This document shows, piece by piece, positions 8,870 to 16,114 of a stretch of 64,000 nt of DNA; the stretch's first letter is position 1; the number at the start of each line of letters is the position of its first letter. A model generated the notes under the pieces. It was not told the DNA's origin. It worked only from the letters and a program-made list of their open reading frames with translations, and did no database searches. This stretch comes from Cellulophaga fucicola (lineage in GTDB: Bacteria > Bacteroidota > Bacteroidia > Flavobacteriales > Flavobacteriaceae): assembly GCF_900119145.1 (NCBI RefSeq), contig NZ_FPIY01000005.1, positions 1 to 64,000 on the forward strand, in the 5' to 3' direction. The position numbers and the translations under genes were made by a program.

Positions 8870-9805
8870 ATGAAAGGACCTTTATTTTACTCAAAAATTC
8901 TATTATTTGGAGAGTACGGAATCATAAAAGATTCTAAGGGGCTTTCTATACCTTATAATTTCTTTAAAGGAGCATTAAAATCTTCTGAAGAATTATCTGA
9001 TGAATCAAAAAAATCTAACGAGAGTTTACAAAGGTTTGCTACATATTTAGAAAAGGTTTCTAAAGAAGACGCTAGTTTTTCTTTTGATATAGAGGCACTT
9101 AAAAAAGATGTAGAAGAAGGTATGTATTTTGATAGTTCTATACCGCAAGGATATGGAGTAGGTAGTAGTGGTGCACTTGTTGCAGCTATTTACCACAAAT
9201 ATGCACACAATAAAATTACAGTTTTAGAGAACTTAACTAAAGATAAACTACTTACGCTAAAAGGAGTTTTTAGTAAAATGGAATCTTTTTTCCACGGTAA
9301 ATCCTCTGGCTTAGATCCTTTAAACAGTTATTTAAGCTTGCCAATTTTAATAAATTCTAGAGACAATATAGAGTCTACAAGTATACCGTCTCAAAACAAC
9401 CAAGGTACGGGAGCAGTATTTTTATTAGATAGTGGTATAATTGGCGAAACTGCGCCAATGGTACAAATATTTATGGAACGTATGAAAGAAGATGGTTTTA
9501 GGCATATGCTAAAAGATCAGTTTATAAAACATACAGATGCTTGTGTAGAAGATTTTATTAACGGTAACGTAAAATCGCTTTTTGGTAATATTAAACAATT
9601 ATCTCACGTAGTATTAGATCATTTTAAACCAATGATTCCGTCTCAGTTTCATAAGATTTGGAAACACGGTATAGATACAAATAAGTACTATTTAAAACTT
9701 TGTGGTTCTGGTGGTGGTGGTTATATCTTAGGTTTTACAGAAGATATAGACGGCGCACGTAAGGAGCTAAAAGATTATAACTTAGAGGTAGTTTATAATT
9801 TCTAA
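8870..9805 (+). CDS. GHMP kinase, probable mevalonate kinase
   Basis: 311 residues. The chain begins FYSKILLFGEYGI, typical of mevalonate kinases. The ATP-binding loop is PQGYGVGSSGALVAA (about 98-112), the catalytic-Asp region is HGKSSGLDPLNSY, and the C-terminal glycine motif is CGSGGGGYILGF. It would phosphorylate mevalonate. It lies between mvaD and the prenyltransferase. Sequence alone does not fully exclude phosphomevalonate kinase activity, since a second divergent GHMP kinase sits beside HMG-CoA reductase at 48.4 kb. Confidence 0.85.
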   Translation: MKGPLFYSKILLFGEYGIIKDSKGLSIPYNFFKGALKSSEELSDESKKSNESLQRFATYLEKVSKEDASFSFDIEALKKDVEEGMYFDSSIPQGYGVGSSGALVAAIYHKYAHNKITVLENLTKDKLLTLKGVFSKMESFFHGKSSGLDPLNSYLSLPILINSRDNIESTSIPSQNNQGTGAVFLLDSGIIGETAPMVQIFMERMKEDGFRHMLKDQFIKHTDACVEDFINGNVKSLFGNIKQLSHVVLDHFKPMIPSQFHKIWKHGIDTNKYYLKLCGSGGGGYILGFTEDIDGARKELKDYNLEVVYNF

Positions 9806-9822
9806 ATTCTCATTTTTATTTT

Positions 9823-10728
9823 ATGCTTAACAGAAAGAACAAACTTATAGTTTTAAAGTTCTTAAGTCTGTTTTCAGTAGTAAGAGGTTACAATATATTA
9901 GTAATTGCTCTGGCTCAGTATTTGGCATCAATATACATTTTAGCGCCACATCTTCCGTTGCGTAAAGTAGTTCTAGATCTTAATCTTTTTATTATTGTAT
10001 TGGTATCTGCTATGGTAATAGCATCTGGCTATATCATTAATAATTTTTACGATTCAGAAAAAGACCTTATCAATAAACCTAAAAAAAGTATGTTAGATCG
10101 TTTGGTAAGTCAGCGTACCAAACTAACGACGTATTTTGTTTTAAACTTTTTGGCTGTATTTTTAGCCAGCTATGTATCTTTTAAAGCAGTACTTTTTTTC
10201 TCCTCTTATATTTTTGGAATCTGGTACTATTCACACAAATTAAAAAAGATACCACTTTTAGGTAATTTTGTATCTGCAACACTAGCAATAACACCTTTTT
10301 TTGTTGTTTTTGTATACTATAAAAACTTTGAAACAGTAATTTTTGTGCACGCTATATTCTTGTTTTTACTCATTTTAGCAAGAGAAATGATTAAAGATTT
10401 AGAAAACATAGCAGGCGATTTGGCACAGAATTACAAAACAATTCCTGTTATTTATGGGGCGCGAACTTCTAAAATTGCAATTACTATTTTAATTGCATCT
10501 AGTCTTGTGCCATCTTTGTTACTTATTTATAATTTTGATGTTGGCCATATGCACTACTACTTTAAACTAGTGGTTTTGTTGTTGGTTATTTTTTTAGCAC
10601 TATTATGGAAATCACAAACTAAAAAGCAATACAACACGCTACATAATATCTTAAAGTTTGTTATTATAAGCGGCGTTTTTAGTATTTTGTTGATTGATAT
10701 AAATCTCGTCCTAAACAGAATTTTATAA
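9823..10728 (+). CDS. UbiA-family prenyltransferase (geranylgeranylglycerol-phosphate type)
   Basis: 301 residues, almost entirely hydrophobic with about eight or nine membrane helices. The two Mg-diphosphate aspartate motifs are present: NNFYDSEKD (about 68-76) and REMIKDLENIAGD (about 187-199). In Flavobacteriia this UbiA protein commonly follows mvaD and mevalonate kinase and is annotated as geranylgeranylglycerol-phosphate geranylgeranyltransferase; the real acceptor is not established here. Its stop shares one base with the nitrilase start. Confidence 0.85.
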   Translation: MLNRKNKLIVLKFLSLFSVVRGYNILVIALAQYLASIYILAPHLPLRKVVLDLNLFIIVLVSAMVIASGYIINNFYDSEKDLINKPKKSMLDRLVSQRTKLTTYFVLNFLAVFLASYVSFKAVLFFSSYIFGIWYYSHKLKKIPLLGNFVSATLAITPFFVVFVYYKNFETVIFVHAIFLFLLILAREMIKDLENIAGDLAQNYKTIPVIYGARTSKIAITILIASSLVPSLLLIYNFDVGHMHYYFKLVVLLLVIFLALLWKSQTKKQYNTLHNILKFVIISGVFSILLIDINLVLNRIL

Positions 10729-11678
10729 TGAACAACATTTTAAAAGTTGGTTTGGCTCAAATTTCTCCGGTTTGGCTAGACAAAGAAGCAACCATAAAGA
10801 AAATTGAAGCTACAATTGTTGCAGCTGCAGAACAAAACACAGAGCTTTTAGTTTTTGGAGAAGCATTGTTACCTGGTTATCCTTTTTGGTTGGCGCACAC
10901 CAATGGTGCTTCATGGGATTTAAAAGTAAATAAAGAAATACACGCGCACTACGTGCGTAACTCCATACAAATAGAAGCAGGAGAGTTAAACAGCATATGT
11001 GCATTAGCTAAGACCTATAAAATGGCCATTTATTTGGGTATTATGGAACGTGCTAAAGACAGAGGCGGACATAGCATATATTGTTCTTTAGTATACATAA
11101 ATGAAAAAGGCGAAATAAAATCTGTACACAGAAAATTACAACCAACGTATGATGAGCGCTTAACTTGGGCGCCAGGAGACGGCAATGGTTTACAGGTACA
11201 CCCTTTAAAAGAATTTACGGTTGGCGGTTTAAATTGTTGGGAGAATTGGATGCCTTTACCAAGAGCAGCATTGTACGGTTTAGGAGAGAATTTGCATATA
11301 GCAGTTTGGCCTGGTAGCGAGCACAACACAAAAGATATTACACGTTTTATAGCACGTGAATCTCGTAGTTTTGTTATTTCTGTATCGTCTTTAATGAAAA
11401 AAGAAGACTTCCCTAGTAACACACCACACTTAAATAAAATTTTAGAAAATGCTCCAGATGTTTTAGCAAATGGAGGCTCTTGTATTGCTGGTCCAGATGG
11501 TGAGTGGGTAGTAGCACCTATTTTACATAAAGAAGGAGTAATATGTCAAAAAATAGACTTTAATAGGGTGTATGAAGAACGACAAAATTTTGATTCCGTA
11601 GGGCATTACTCAAGACCAGATGTTACTAATTTACAGGTGAATAGAGAGCGACAAAGCACTGTTAGGTTTAAAGATTAA
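10728..11678 (+). CDS. Nitrilase-family carbon-nitrogen hydrolase
   Basis: 316 residues. The catalytic triad is complete: Glu45 (FGEALLPGYPFW), Lys136 (HRKLQPTYDERL) and Cys170 (GGLNCWENWMPL). The Cys-Trp-Glu-Asn-Trp context and the PGYPFW motif point to true nitrilases or cyanide hydratases rather than ureidopropionase-type amidases. It would convert a nitrile to an acid and ammonia. It overlaps the prenyltransferase stop by one base, but its product has no obvious place in isoprenoid metabolism. The last 21 codons are duplicated about 2 kb downstream (13631-13692), marking the edge of an accessory island. Confidence 0.92.
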   Translation: MNNILKVGLAQISPVWLDKEATIKKIEATIVAAAEQNTELLVFGEALLPGYPFWLAHTNGASWDLKVNKEIHAHYVRNSIQIEAGELNSICALAKTYKMAIYLGIMERAKDRGGHSIYCSLVYINEKGEIKSVHRKLQPTYDERLTWAPGDGNGLQVHPLKEFTVGGLNCWENWMPLPRAALYGLGENLHIAVWPGSEHNTKDITRFIARESRSFVISVSSLMKKEDFPSNTPHLNKILENAPDVLANGGSCIAGPDGEWVVAPILHKEGVICQKIDFNRVYEERQNFDSVGHYSRPDVTNLQVNRERQSTVRFKD

Positions 11679-11680
11679 TT
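11617..11680 (+). repeat. 64-bp direct repeat, copy A (functional 3' end of nitrilase)
   Basis: This stretch encodes the last residues of the nitrilase (DVTNLQVNRERQS...) plus the stop and two bases. It matches 13631-13694 with four mismatches. Three of the four are synonymous in the nitrilase frame. Confidence 0.9.
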
Positions 11681-11702
11681 TTTTAGTTTAAATATTTATT
11701 TA

Positions 11703-11746
11703 ACGGCACAAACAAGATGCTTGCGCTAGCAGGGTGCTCGTGCCGT
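11703..11746. repeat. Hairpin-forming repeat, diverged copy 1
   Basis: ACGGCAC (11703-11709) and GTGCCGT (11740-11746) are perfect 7-bp inverted arms. Within them, 11707-11736 is a diverged copy of the 30-bp repeat also found at 11788 and 12314. It contains CAAGATGCTTG and GCGCTAGC. Read in the same frame as the other copies it gives HKQDACAS. Confidence 0.7.
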
Positions 11747-11787
11747 AACAGTATAAAGATAAATTAACAGTAAAAATAAGCAGTAGC

Positions 11788-11817
11788 AACACAAGCAATA
11801 TGCTTACGCTACCGGTG
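11788..11817. repeat. 30-bp repeat, copy 2
   Basis: AACACAAGCAATATGCTTAC followed by GCTACCGGTG differs by one base from the copy at 12314-12343. AAGCA-ATA-TGCTT forms a 5-bp stem with a 3-base loop. It sits 33 bp before the small membrane-protein gene. Confidence 0.8.
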
Positions 11818-11850
11818 TAATTATATGATGAGAATGTTTTATAAAACTAT

Positions 11851-12315
11851 ATGTTGCATAAAAAAATAAAAAAAGTAATACTAATTGCAATTATTATATT
11901 AGGAATATCTAGTTTAATAGATGGAATTGCTAATAACTTTAATAGCCAGAAGTGGCTTTACATTTCTATATTTTCAAAAGATCAAATAATCAAGAATGAA
12001 TTAATTATTCATAAAAAAACACCTAATGCAGGTAGAGGAGGCACAAATTTATATTATTATTTTGGAGTATTAAAGAAAGGCGGTGGATCAGCAAGAATTT
12101 TTGGAGATGAAAATACAATAGAAAAGTATATAACTTTAGATGGTAGCTTTCCAGTTTGGACTACACCAATAACAACTAGTGTTTTTAAAAGGAAAAATAA
12201 TATACCACCAAAGTTTTATCAATTTATTCACGCTATAATAATAATATTTGTATGGTTACTTTGGATCCCCTCTTTAGTGTGTTTAATCAAAAATAAAAAA
12301 CGATTTTTTAAATAA
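11851..12315 (+). CDS. Hypothetical small membrane protein of the accessory island
   Basis: 154 residues; no family recognised. A hydrophobic segment at about 8-26 and another at about 126-147 flank a polar central region containing GRGGTNLYYYFGVLKKGGGS, and the C-terminus is basic (KNKKRFFK). Both ends would face the cytoplasm, with the middle outside. The gene is much more AT-rich than its neighbours and lies between two copies of the 30-bp repeat. Size, topology and setting resemble orphan immunity genes near polymorphic toxins in Bacteroidota, but that is a guess without homology. Confidence 0.6.
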   Translation: MLHKKIKKVILIAIIILGISSLIDGIANNFNSQKWLYISIFSKDQIIKNELIIHKKTPNAGRGGTNLYYYFGVLKKGGGSARIFGDENTIEKYITLDGSFPVWTTPITTSVFKRKNNIPPKFYQFIHAIIIIFVWLLWIPSLVCLIKNKKRFFK

Positions 12316-12343
12316 CACAAGCAATATGCTTACGCTAGCGGTG
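12314..12343. repeat. 30-bp repeat, copy 3
   Basis: AACACAAGCAATATGCTTAC followed by GCTAGCGGTG begins at the last two bases of the preceding stop codon. It is open in the frame of the following 59-codon gene (reading HKQYAYASGG), back to a TAA at 12313-12315. Confidence 0.8.
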
Positions 12344-12369
12344 GTAGAGCCTATTTAAAAGGTAACTTT

Positions 12370-12549
12370 ATGAAAATGCTGAAATCTGACGAAGGCAGAA
12401 AGGCTTTGGAAGAATTAGATAAAACTAAACTTGGACAATTATTAAATTACAATAATATTAAAATTCAAACATCTACAAAAGCACAACTTGTCGAAGATTT
12501 AATTTTTAATTTAGATATACCTAGCAATTTTAATTCAATATTTCGATGA
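12370..12549 (+). CDS. Small hypothetical protein, 59 residues, coupled to the downstream gene
   Basis: The product starts MKMLKSDEGRKALEELDK and ends SNFNSIFR. It looks soluble, charged and mostly helical, with a segment KIQTSTKAQLVEDL. Its TGA (12547-12549) overlaps the ATG of the next gene (12546-12548), which strongly suggests both are translated together. The frame stays open upstream through the repeat to 12316 (GRAYLKGNF precedes the Met), so this could be the tail of a once longer protein. No family recognised. Confidence 0.5.
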   Translation: MKMLKSDEGRKALEELDKTKLGQLLNYNNIKIQTSTKAQLVEDLIFNLDIPSNFNSIFR

Positions 12550-13565
12550 TTTATAAAGCAAACATTAGAAAAATATCCAGTCAATTAATACTAATTGAAG
12601 ATAAAATATTTTATATCGACGATGAAAATAATTTTTGTGTTGATGGAGAAATCTTCTTAAAGGGGAATTACAGCATTTCTTATTCAATTAAAAATAAAAT
12701 TGCATTACTAGATGAAAATAACTTTAAAACAATCTTGATTAATGCAATAAACAATAAAATAGAAAATTTAGATTATGTTTTAATTTTATTAAATGATACG
12801 AATGGAATTTTCTTATCTAATGAAAACAATAAATGGAATATAATAAGAGTAATAAAAAAAAATAGTGAAATTATAAATAATAAATTCGACTTAAACTTAA
12901 TTAACAATGTACTTGATAATAATACTTTTCTTTCAACAAAAGAAAACAATCTAAGTTGCCATCAGTTAGAAAATGCAGAGGAACTATGGAAGTTAGATGT
13001 TTCTAAATTAGGAGAGTATCTACATTTAAAAGGTACAGAACACGAAGAATTACGTGTTGGTATTGTACATGAACTATACACTTACAATGCTATATTAGTA
13101 GCGCTATTGCGTAATGATACTATTATTGGTGTTGATAGCGCTAAAGGAGATGTGTTATGGCAAAAACCACTGTTTTTATTCATATCTAGACCAGTACAAT
13201 TAAATGATAAACTATATCATATTATTACTGGTGTTGATGTTAAAAATATGCTACAAGTATATGATTTAGCAACTGGCAAACTAGAACGTGAGGTAGAAAT
13301 TACACACCCAGTTCTTAAAGAAAATACATTTTTTACCAAACGCTTTATTAATGATACGTATATAGCACTCACTGCTACCAAAACAGGTGAAATTTTAGTA
13401 ATAAACCATAAAACCGCAATAGTTGAAGATTACGCTAAATTACCAAACCTAAAAGAAAAAATACCTATAGACAATATACCGCAAGTTCATCAAAATAAAG
13501 TTTATCAGTTAGATGGAGAAGGAACTCTTTATATTTTTGAAAAAGAAGAAATAATTAGTCAATAA
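12546..13565 (+). CDS. Hypothetical protein with beta-propeller-like C-terminal half
   Basis: 339 residues, no signal peptide. The C-terminal half (about 140-339) has repeating beta-strand patterns typical of PQQ-like or quinoprotein-type propellers: IIGVDSAKGDVLWQKPL, LQVYDLATGKLEREVEI and ILVINHKTAIVEDYAKL. The N-terminal half is Asn/Ile/Lys-rich and extremely AT-rich (about 13-23% GC in sampled lines), whereas DNA after about 12960 has near-host composition (about a third GC). The start overlaps the 59-codon gene. Similar propeller proteins occur near toxins as immunity-like genes, but no toxin is seen here; function unknown. Confidence 0.65.
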   Translation: MIYKANIRKISSQLILIEDKIFYIDDENNFCVDGEIFLKGNYSISYSIKNKIALLDENNFKTILINAINNKIENLDYVLILLNDTNGIFLSNENNKWNIIRVIKKNSEIINNKFDLNLINNVLDNNTFLSTKENNLSCHQLENAEELWKLDVSKLGEYLHLKGTEHEELRVGIVHELYTYNAILVALLRNDTIIGVDSAKGDVLWQKPLFLFISRPVQLNDKLYHIITGVDVKNMLQVYDLATGKLEREVEITHPVLKENTFFTKRFINDTYIALTATKTGEILVINHKTAIVEDYAKLPNLKEKIPIDNIPQVHQNKVYQLDGEGTLYIFEKEEIISQ

Positions 13566-13630
13566 ATTAGCTTAACTAAAGTGTAGTAGGAGCGTTGTAA
13601 AATTGAGTAAACTAAAATTGTATTCCAACT

Positions 13631-13694
13631 CAGATGTTACTAATTTACAAGTAAATAGAGAACGACAAAGCACTGTTACGTTTAAAGATTAATT
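13631..13694 (+). pseudogene. 64-bp direct repeat, copy B: orphan nitrilase 3' end
   Basis: The stretch repeats the last 21 codons and stop of the nitrilase gene (11617-11680) with four differences, and nothing upstream continues the homology. In frame it reads as the nitrilase C-terminus with one change (Arg to Thr). It marks the right edge of the inserted island. Confidence 0.85.
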
Positions 13695-13730
13695 AGTTAA
13701 ACTATTATATAGTTATTCAAATTCCTTTGC

Positions 13731-13738
13731 TACCTTTG
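13731..13738 (+). promoter_or_regulatory. -7 promoter element of the pseudouridine synthase gene
   Basis: TACCTTTG is a perfect TAnnTTTG box, 16 bp before the ATG at 13755. No clear -33 element is visible. Confidence 0.5.
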
Positions 13739-13754
13739 CAAAAAATATAATACA

Positions 13755-14591
13755 ATGAGTAAATCTGACTATAATAAGGACAGAAAATCTTCAGGAAAGG
13801 ATAATGGAGGCGCAAGAAAGAGGAATTTTACTGGTTCAGGTGCTCCAAAAGCAAAGAATCCTCCAAAGCCATTAGATCCTAACTCTATAAGATTAAATAA
13901 ATACGTTGCTAATTCTGGAGTATGCTCTAGAAGAGAAGCAGATGTTTTTATTGCGGCTGGTAGTGTTACTGTAAATGGTAAAGTAATATCAGAAATGGGA
14001 TATAAAGTTAAACTAGACGACGTTGTTAAGTTTGATGGTAGACATTTAAATCCTGAAAAAAGAGAATACGTTTTATTAAATAAGCCAAAAGATTTTAGCA
14101 CAACTGTTAGAAACGAACACGGTAAAAGAAATGTAGCTGGATTAATTTCTAGTGCTTCTAAATCTACTCTTTTACCAGTAGATAGAATGGCAAAAGCCTC
14201 TACAGGTTTATTGTTATTTACTAATGATATGGAATTAACAAGACGTTTGGTAAATCCTAAAAATGGTTTGCGTAAAATATACCACGTAGAACTTAATAAG
14301 CCTTTGCGTTCTGTAGATTTAAAAAGAATTCAAGACGGTATTGCTATAGATGAAAAAGTAGTAAACGTTCACGATATTAGCTATGTAGATAATGCTCCTA
14401 AAAACCAAGTAGGTATAGAGCTTTTTAGCAGCAGAAGTAATATTGTTACTAAAATATTTGAACACCTAGATTACGAAGTTTCTAAATTAGACAGAGTAAT
14501 ATATGGTGGTTTAACCAAAAAAGACTTGCCAAGAGGACATTGGCGTTACCTAACAAAACAAGAAGTTGTTAATTTAGGAATGGTTAACTAA
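13755..14591 (+). CDS. rRNA pseudouridine synthase, RsuA/RluB/RluF family
   Basis: 278 residues. A basic low-complexity N-terminus (about 1-40, rich in Lys, Gly, Ser) precedes an S4 RNA-binding domain (RLNKYVANSGVCSRREAD, VTVNG). The synthase core is LLPVDRMAKASTGLLLFTND, where the Asp of VDR is the expected catalytic nucleophile. It isomerises uridine in rRNA; the exact site cannot be assigned. In related genomes this gene commonly follows the UbiA prenyltransferase directly, so the nitrilase and island look like later insertions between them. Confidence 0.92.
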   Translation: MSKSDYNKDRKSSGKDNGGARKRNFTGSGAPKAKNPPKPLDPNSIRLNKYVANSGVCSRREADVFIAAGSVTVNGKVISEMGYKVKLDDVVKFDGRHLNPEKREYVLLNKPKDFSTTVRNEHGKRNVAGLISSASKSTLLPVDRMAKASTGLLLFTNDMELTRRLVNPKNGLRKIYHVELNKPLRSVDLKRIQDGIAIDEKVVNVHDISYVDNAPKNQVGIELFSSRSNIVTKIFEHLDYEVSKLDRVIYGGLTKKDLPRGHWRYLTKQEVVNLGMVN

Positions 14592-14598
14592 TTATTTA

Positions 14599-14629
14599 AA
14601 AGCTGTGTTTTATAACACGGCTTTTTTTA
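14599..14629 (+). terminator. Intrinsic terminator of the pseudouridine synthase gene
   Basis: AGCTGTGTT (14601-14609) pairs with AACACGGCT (14614-14622) with one G-U pair, followed by a run of seven T. Confidence 0.85.
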
Positions 14630-14632
14630 TAC

Positions 14633-14698
14633 TTAATAAGTAGTAACACTTAAAACAGCAACAATTAAAAGAATAATATAAACTAGAATAGATTTCAT
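14633..14698 (-). CDS. Possible 21-residue hydrophobic peptide
   Basis: On the minus strand an ATG at 14698 opens a 21-codon frame, MKSILVYIILLIVAVLSVTT plus Tyr, ending TAA. One lysine followed by a single hydrophobic helix is the pattern of a small membrane peptide. It is isolated between two terminator hairpins (14599-14629 and 14765-14800), and the leader before the ATG is A-rich, as usual here. Such a short frame can occur by chance. Confidence 0.35.
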   Translation of the reverse strand: MKSILVYIILLIVAVLSVTTY

Positions 14699-14764
14699 TT
14701 TTTACATTTTTAAGATAATGTAAAATTAGAAATTGCAATAGATGTTTTTTAGCTGATTTATAGC

Positions 14765-14800
14765 CAAAATAAACCCCCTGATATCAGGGGGCTTATTTTG
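14765..14800 (-). terminator. Strong terminator at the end of the arginine operon
   Basis: CAAAATAA and CCCCCTGAT pair with ATCAGGGGG and TTATTTTG around a near-perfect palindrome (one A/C mismatch). T-rich arms lie on both sides, so it can act in both directions. It is 24 bp past the argH stop. Confidence 0.85.
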
Positions 14801-14824
14801 TTTTAGGGAAAAAGATTTAAAAGT

Positions 14825-16099
14825 TTAATCAATCAATTTATTTCTAATTTCTTGTAAGCATAAATTACCTAAGCTACCTTGGTGTGTATGTTTAATATCC
14901 TTTTTAGGAGAAAAAGTACCTTCGTTAATTTCTTTGCCCATTTTTTTATAAGCATCTCTAAATGGCATTCCGCCTAAAACTAATTCGTTTAACGTATCTA
15001 CGCTAAACAAATAATCGTACTTAGGGTCTTCTAAAATAGTTTCATTTATGCGTATTTCTTTTAAGCTAAAAGTTAAAATCTCTAAACAGGCTTTTACATC
15101 TTGTATAGCAGGTATAATAACCTCTTTTACCAATTGTAAATCTCTATGATACCCACTAGGTAAATTGTTTGTTATTAAAATTAACTGGTTTGGTATAGAT
15201 TGTAATTTATTGCATTTACCACGTATAAGCTCAAACACATCTGGGTTTTTCTTGTGCGGCATAATGCTAGAGCCTGTTGTAAGTTCGTCCGGAAAAGAAA
15301 TAAAATTAAAATTCTGACTCATATACAAACAAATATCCATAGCCATTTTAGATAGGGTAGCGGCTACATTGCTAATGCCAAAGGCAGCAGCTTTTTCTAC
15401 TTTACCACGCCCCATTTGTGCTGCAACAACATTGTATTTTTGTGTAGCAAAGCCCATTTCTTTAGTGGTAAAATCTCTGTCTATAGGAAAAGAACTGCCG
15501 TAGCCAGCAGCACTACCAAGCGGATTCTGATCTGCTATTTTGTAGGCAGCATCAACAAAATACAAATCGTCTATTAAGCTTTCTGCATAAGCAGAAAACC
15601 AAAGACCAAAGGAAGATGGCATAGCAATTTGCAAATGTGTATAACCTGGTAATAATACATTTTTATGCTTATCAGCAAGATTTAAAAGTAGATTAAATAA
15701 AACTTTTACTTCATTTTTAATTTCAGACAATTCATCTTTTAAATACAAGTGCATTGCTACTAAAACCTGATCATTTCTAGAACGAGCAGTGTGTATTTTT
15801 TTTCCGGTGTCACCTAATTTTTTGGTTAATATAAACTCTATTTTAGAGTGCATATCCTCAAAAGAATCTTCAATGACAAAAGTTCCTTTTTCTATGGTTT
15901 GTGCAATAGCATCAAGCTCTTTAATTAGATTGTCTGCTTCTTGTGCTGTAATAAGACCTATTTTACCTAGCATTTTTGCGTGTGCTTTAGAAGCAACAAC
16001 ATCATATTTAGCAAGTAGTAAATCTAATTCTCTGTCGTTACCAACAGTAAAATGATCTATTTTTTTATCGGTACTGAATCCTTTATCCCAAAGTTTCAT
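14825..16099 (-). CDS. argH: Argininosuccinate lyase
   Basis: 424 residues. It contains the fumarase/aspartase superfamily signature GSSIMPHKKNPD (about 275-286), TARSRND and PGYTHLQIAMP. It splits argininosuccinate into arginine and fumarate, the last step of the pathway. It is the last gene of the nine-gene arg operon, 15 bp after argE, and a strong terminator follows. The chain is slightly shorter than proteobacterial ArgH (about 460), lacking the last part of the C-terminal domain, as usual in this phylum. Confidence 0.95.
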   Translation of the reverse strand: MKLWDKGFSTDKKIDHFTVGNDRELDLLLAKYDVVASKAHAKMLGKIGLITAQEADNLIKELDAIAQTIEKGTFVIEDSFEDMHSKIEFILTKKLGDTGKKIHTARSRNDQVLVAMHLYLKDELSEIKNEVKVLFNLLLNLADKHKNVLLPGYTHLQIAMPSSFGLWFSAYAESLIDDLYFVDAAYKIADQNPLGSAAGYGSSFPIDRDFTTKEMGFATQKYNVVAAQMGRGKVEKAAAFGISNVAATLSKMAMDICLYMSQNFNFISFPDELTTGSSIMPHKKNPDVFELIRGKCNKLQSIPNQLILITNNLPSGYHRDLQLVKEVIIPAIQDVKACLEILTFSLKEIRINETILEDPKYDYLFSVDTLNELVLGGMPFRDAYKKMGKEINEGTFSPKKDIKHTHQGSLGNLCLQEIRNKLID

Positions 16100-16114
16100 A
16101 ATCTTTTCGTTTTT

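Noticed and set aside
11679-13694. Insertion sequence or transposon as the cause of the island
   Set aside because: No transposase or integrase gene and no terminal inverted repeats at the island edges; the 64-bp flanking repeat is far longer than a target-site duplication and is coding.
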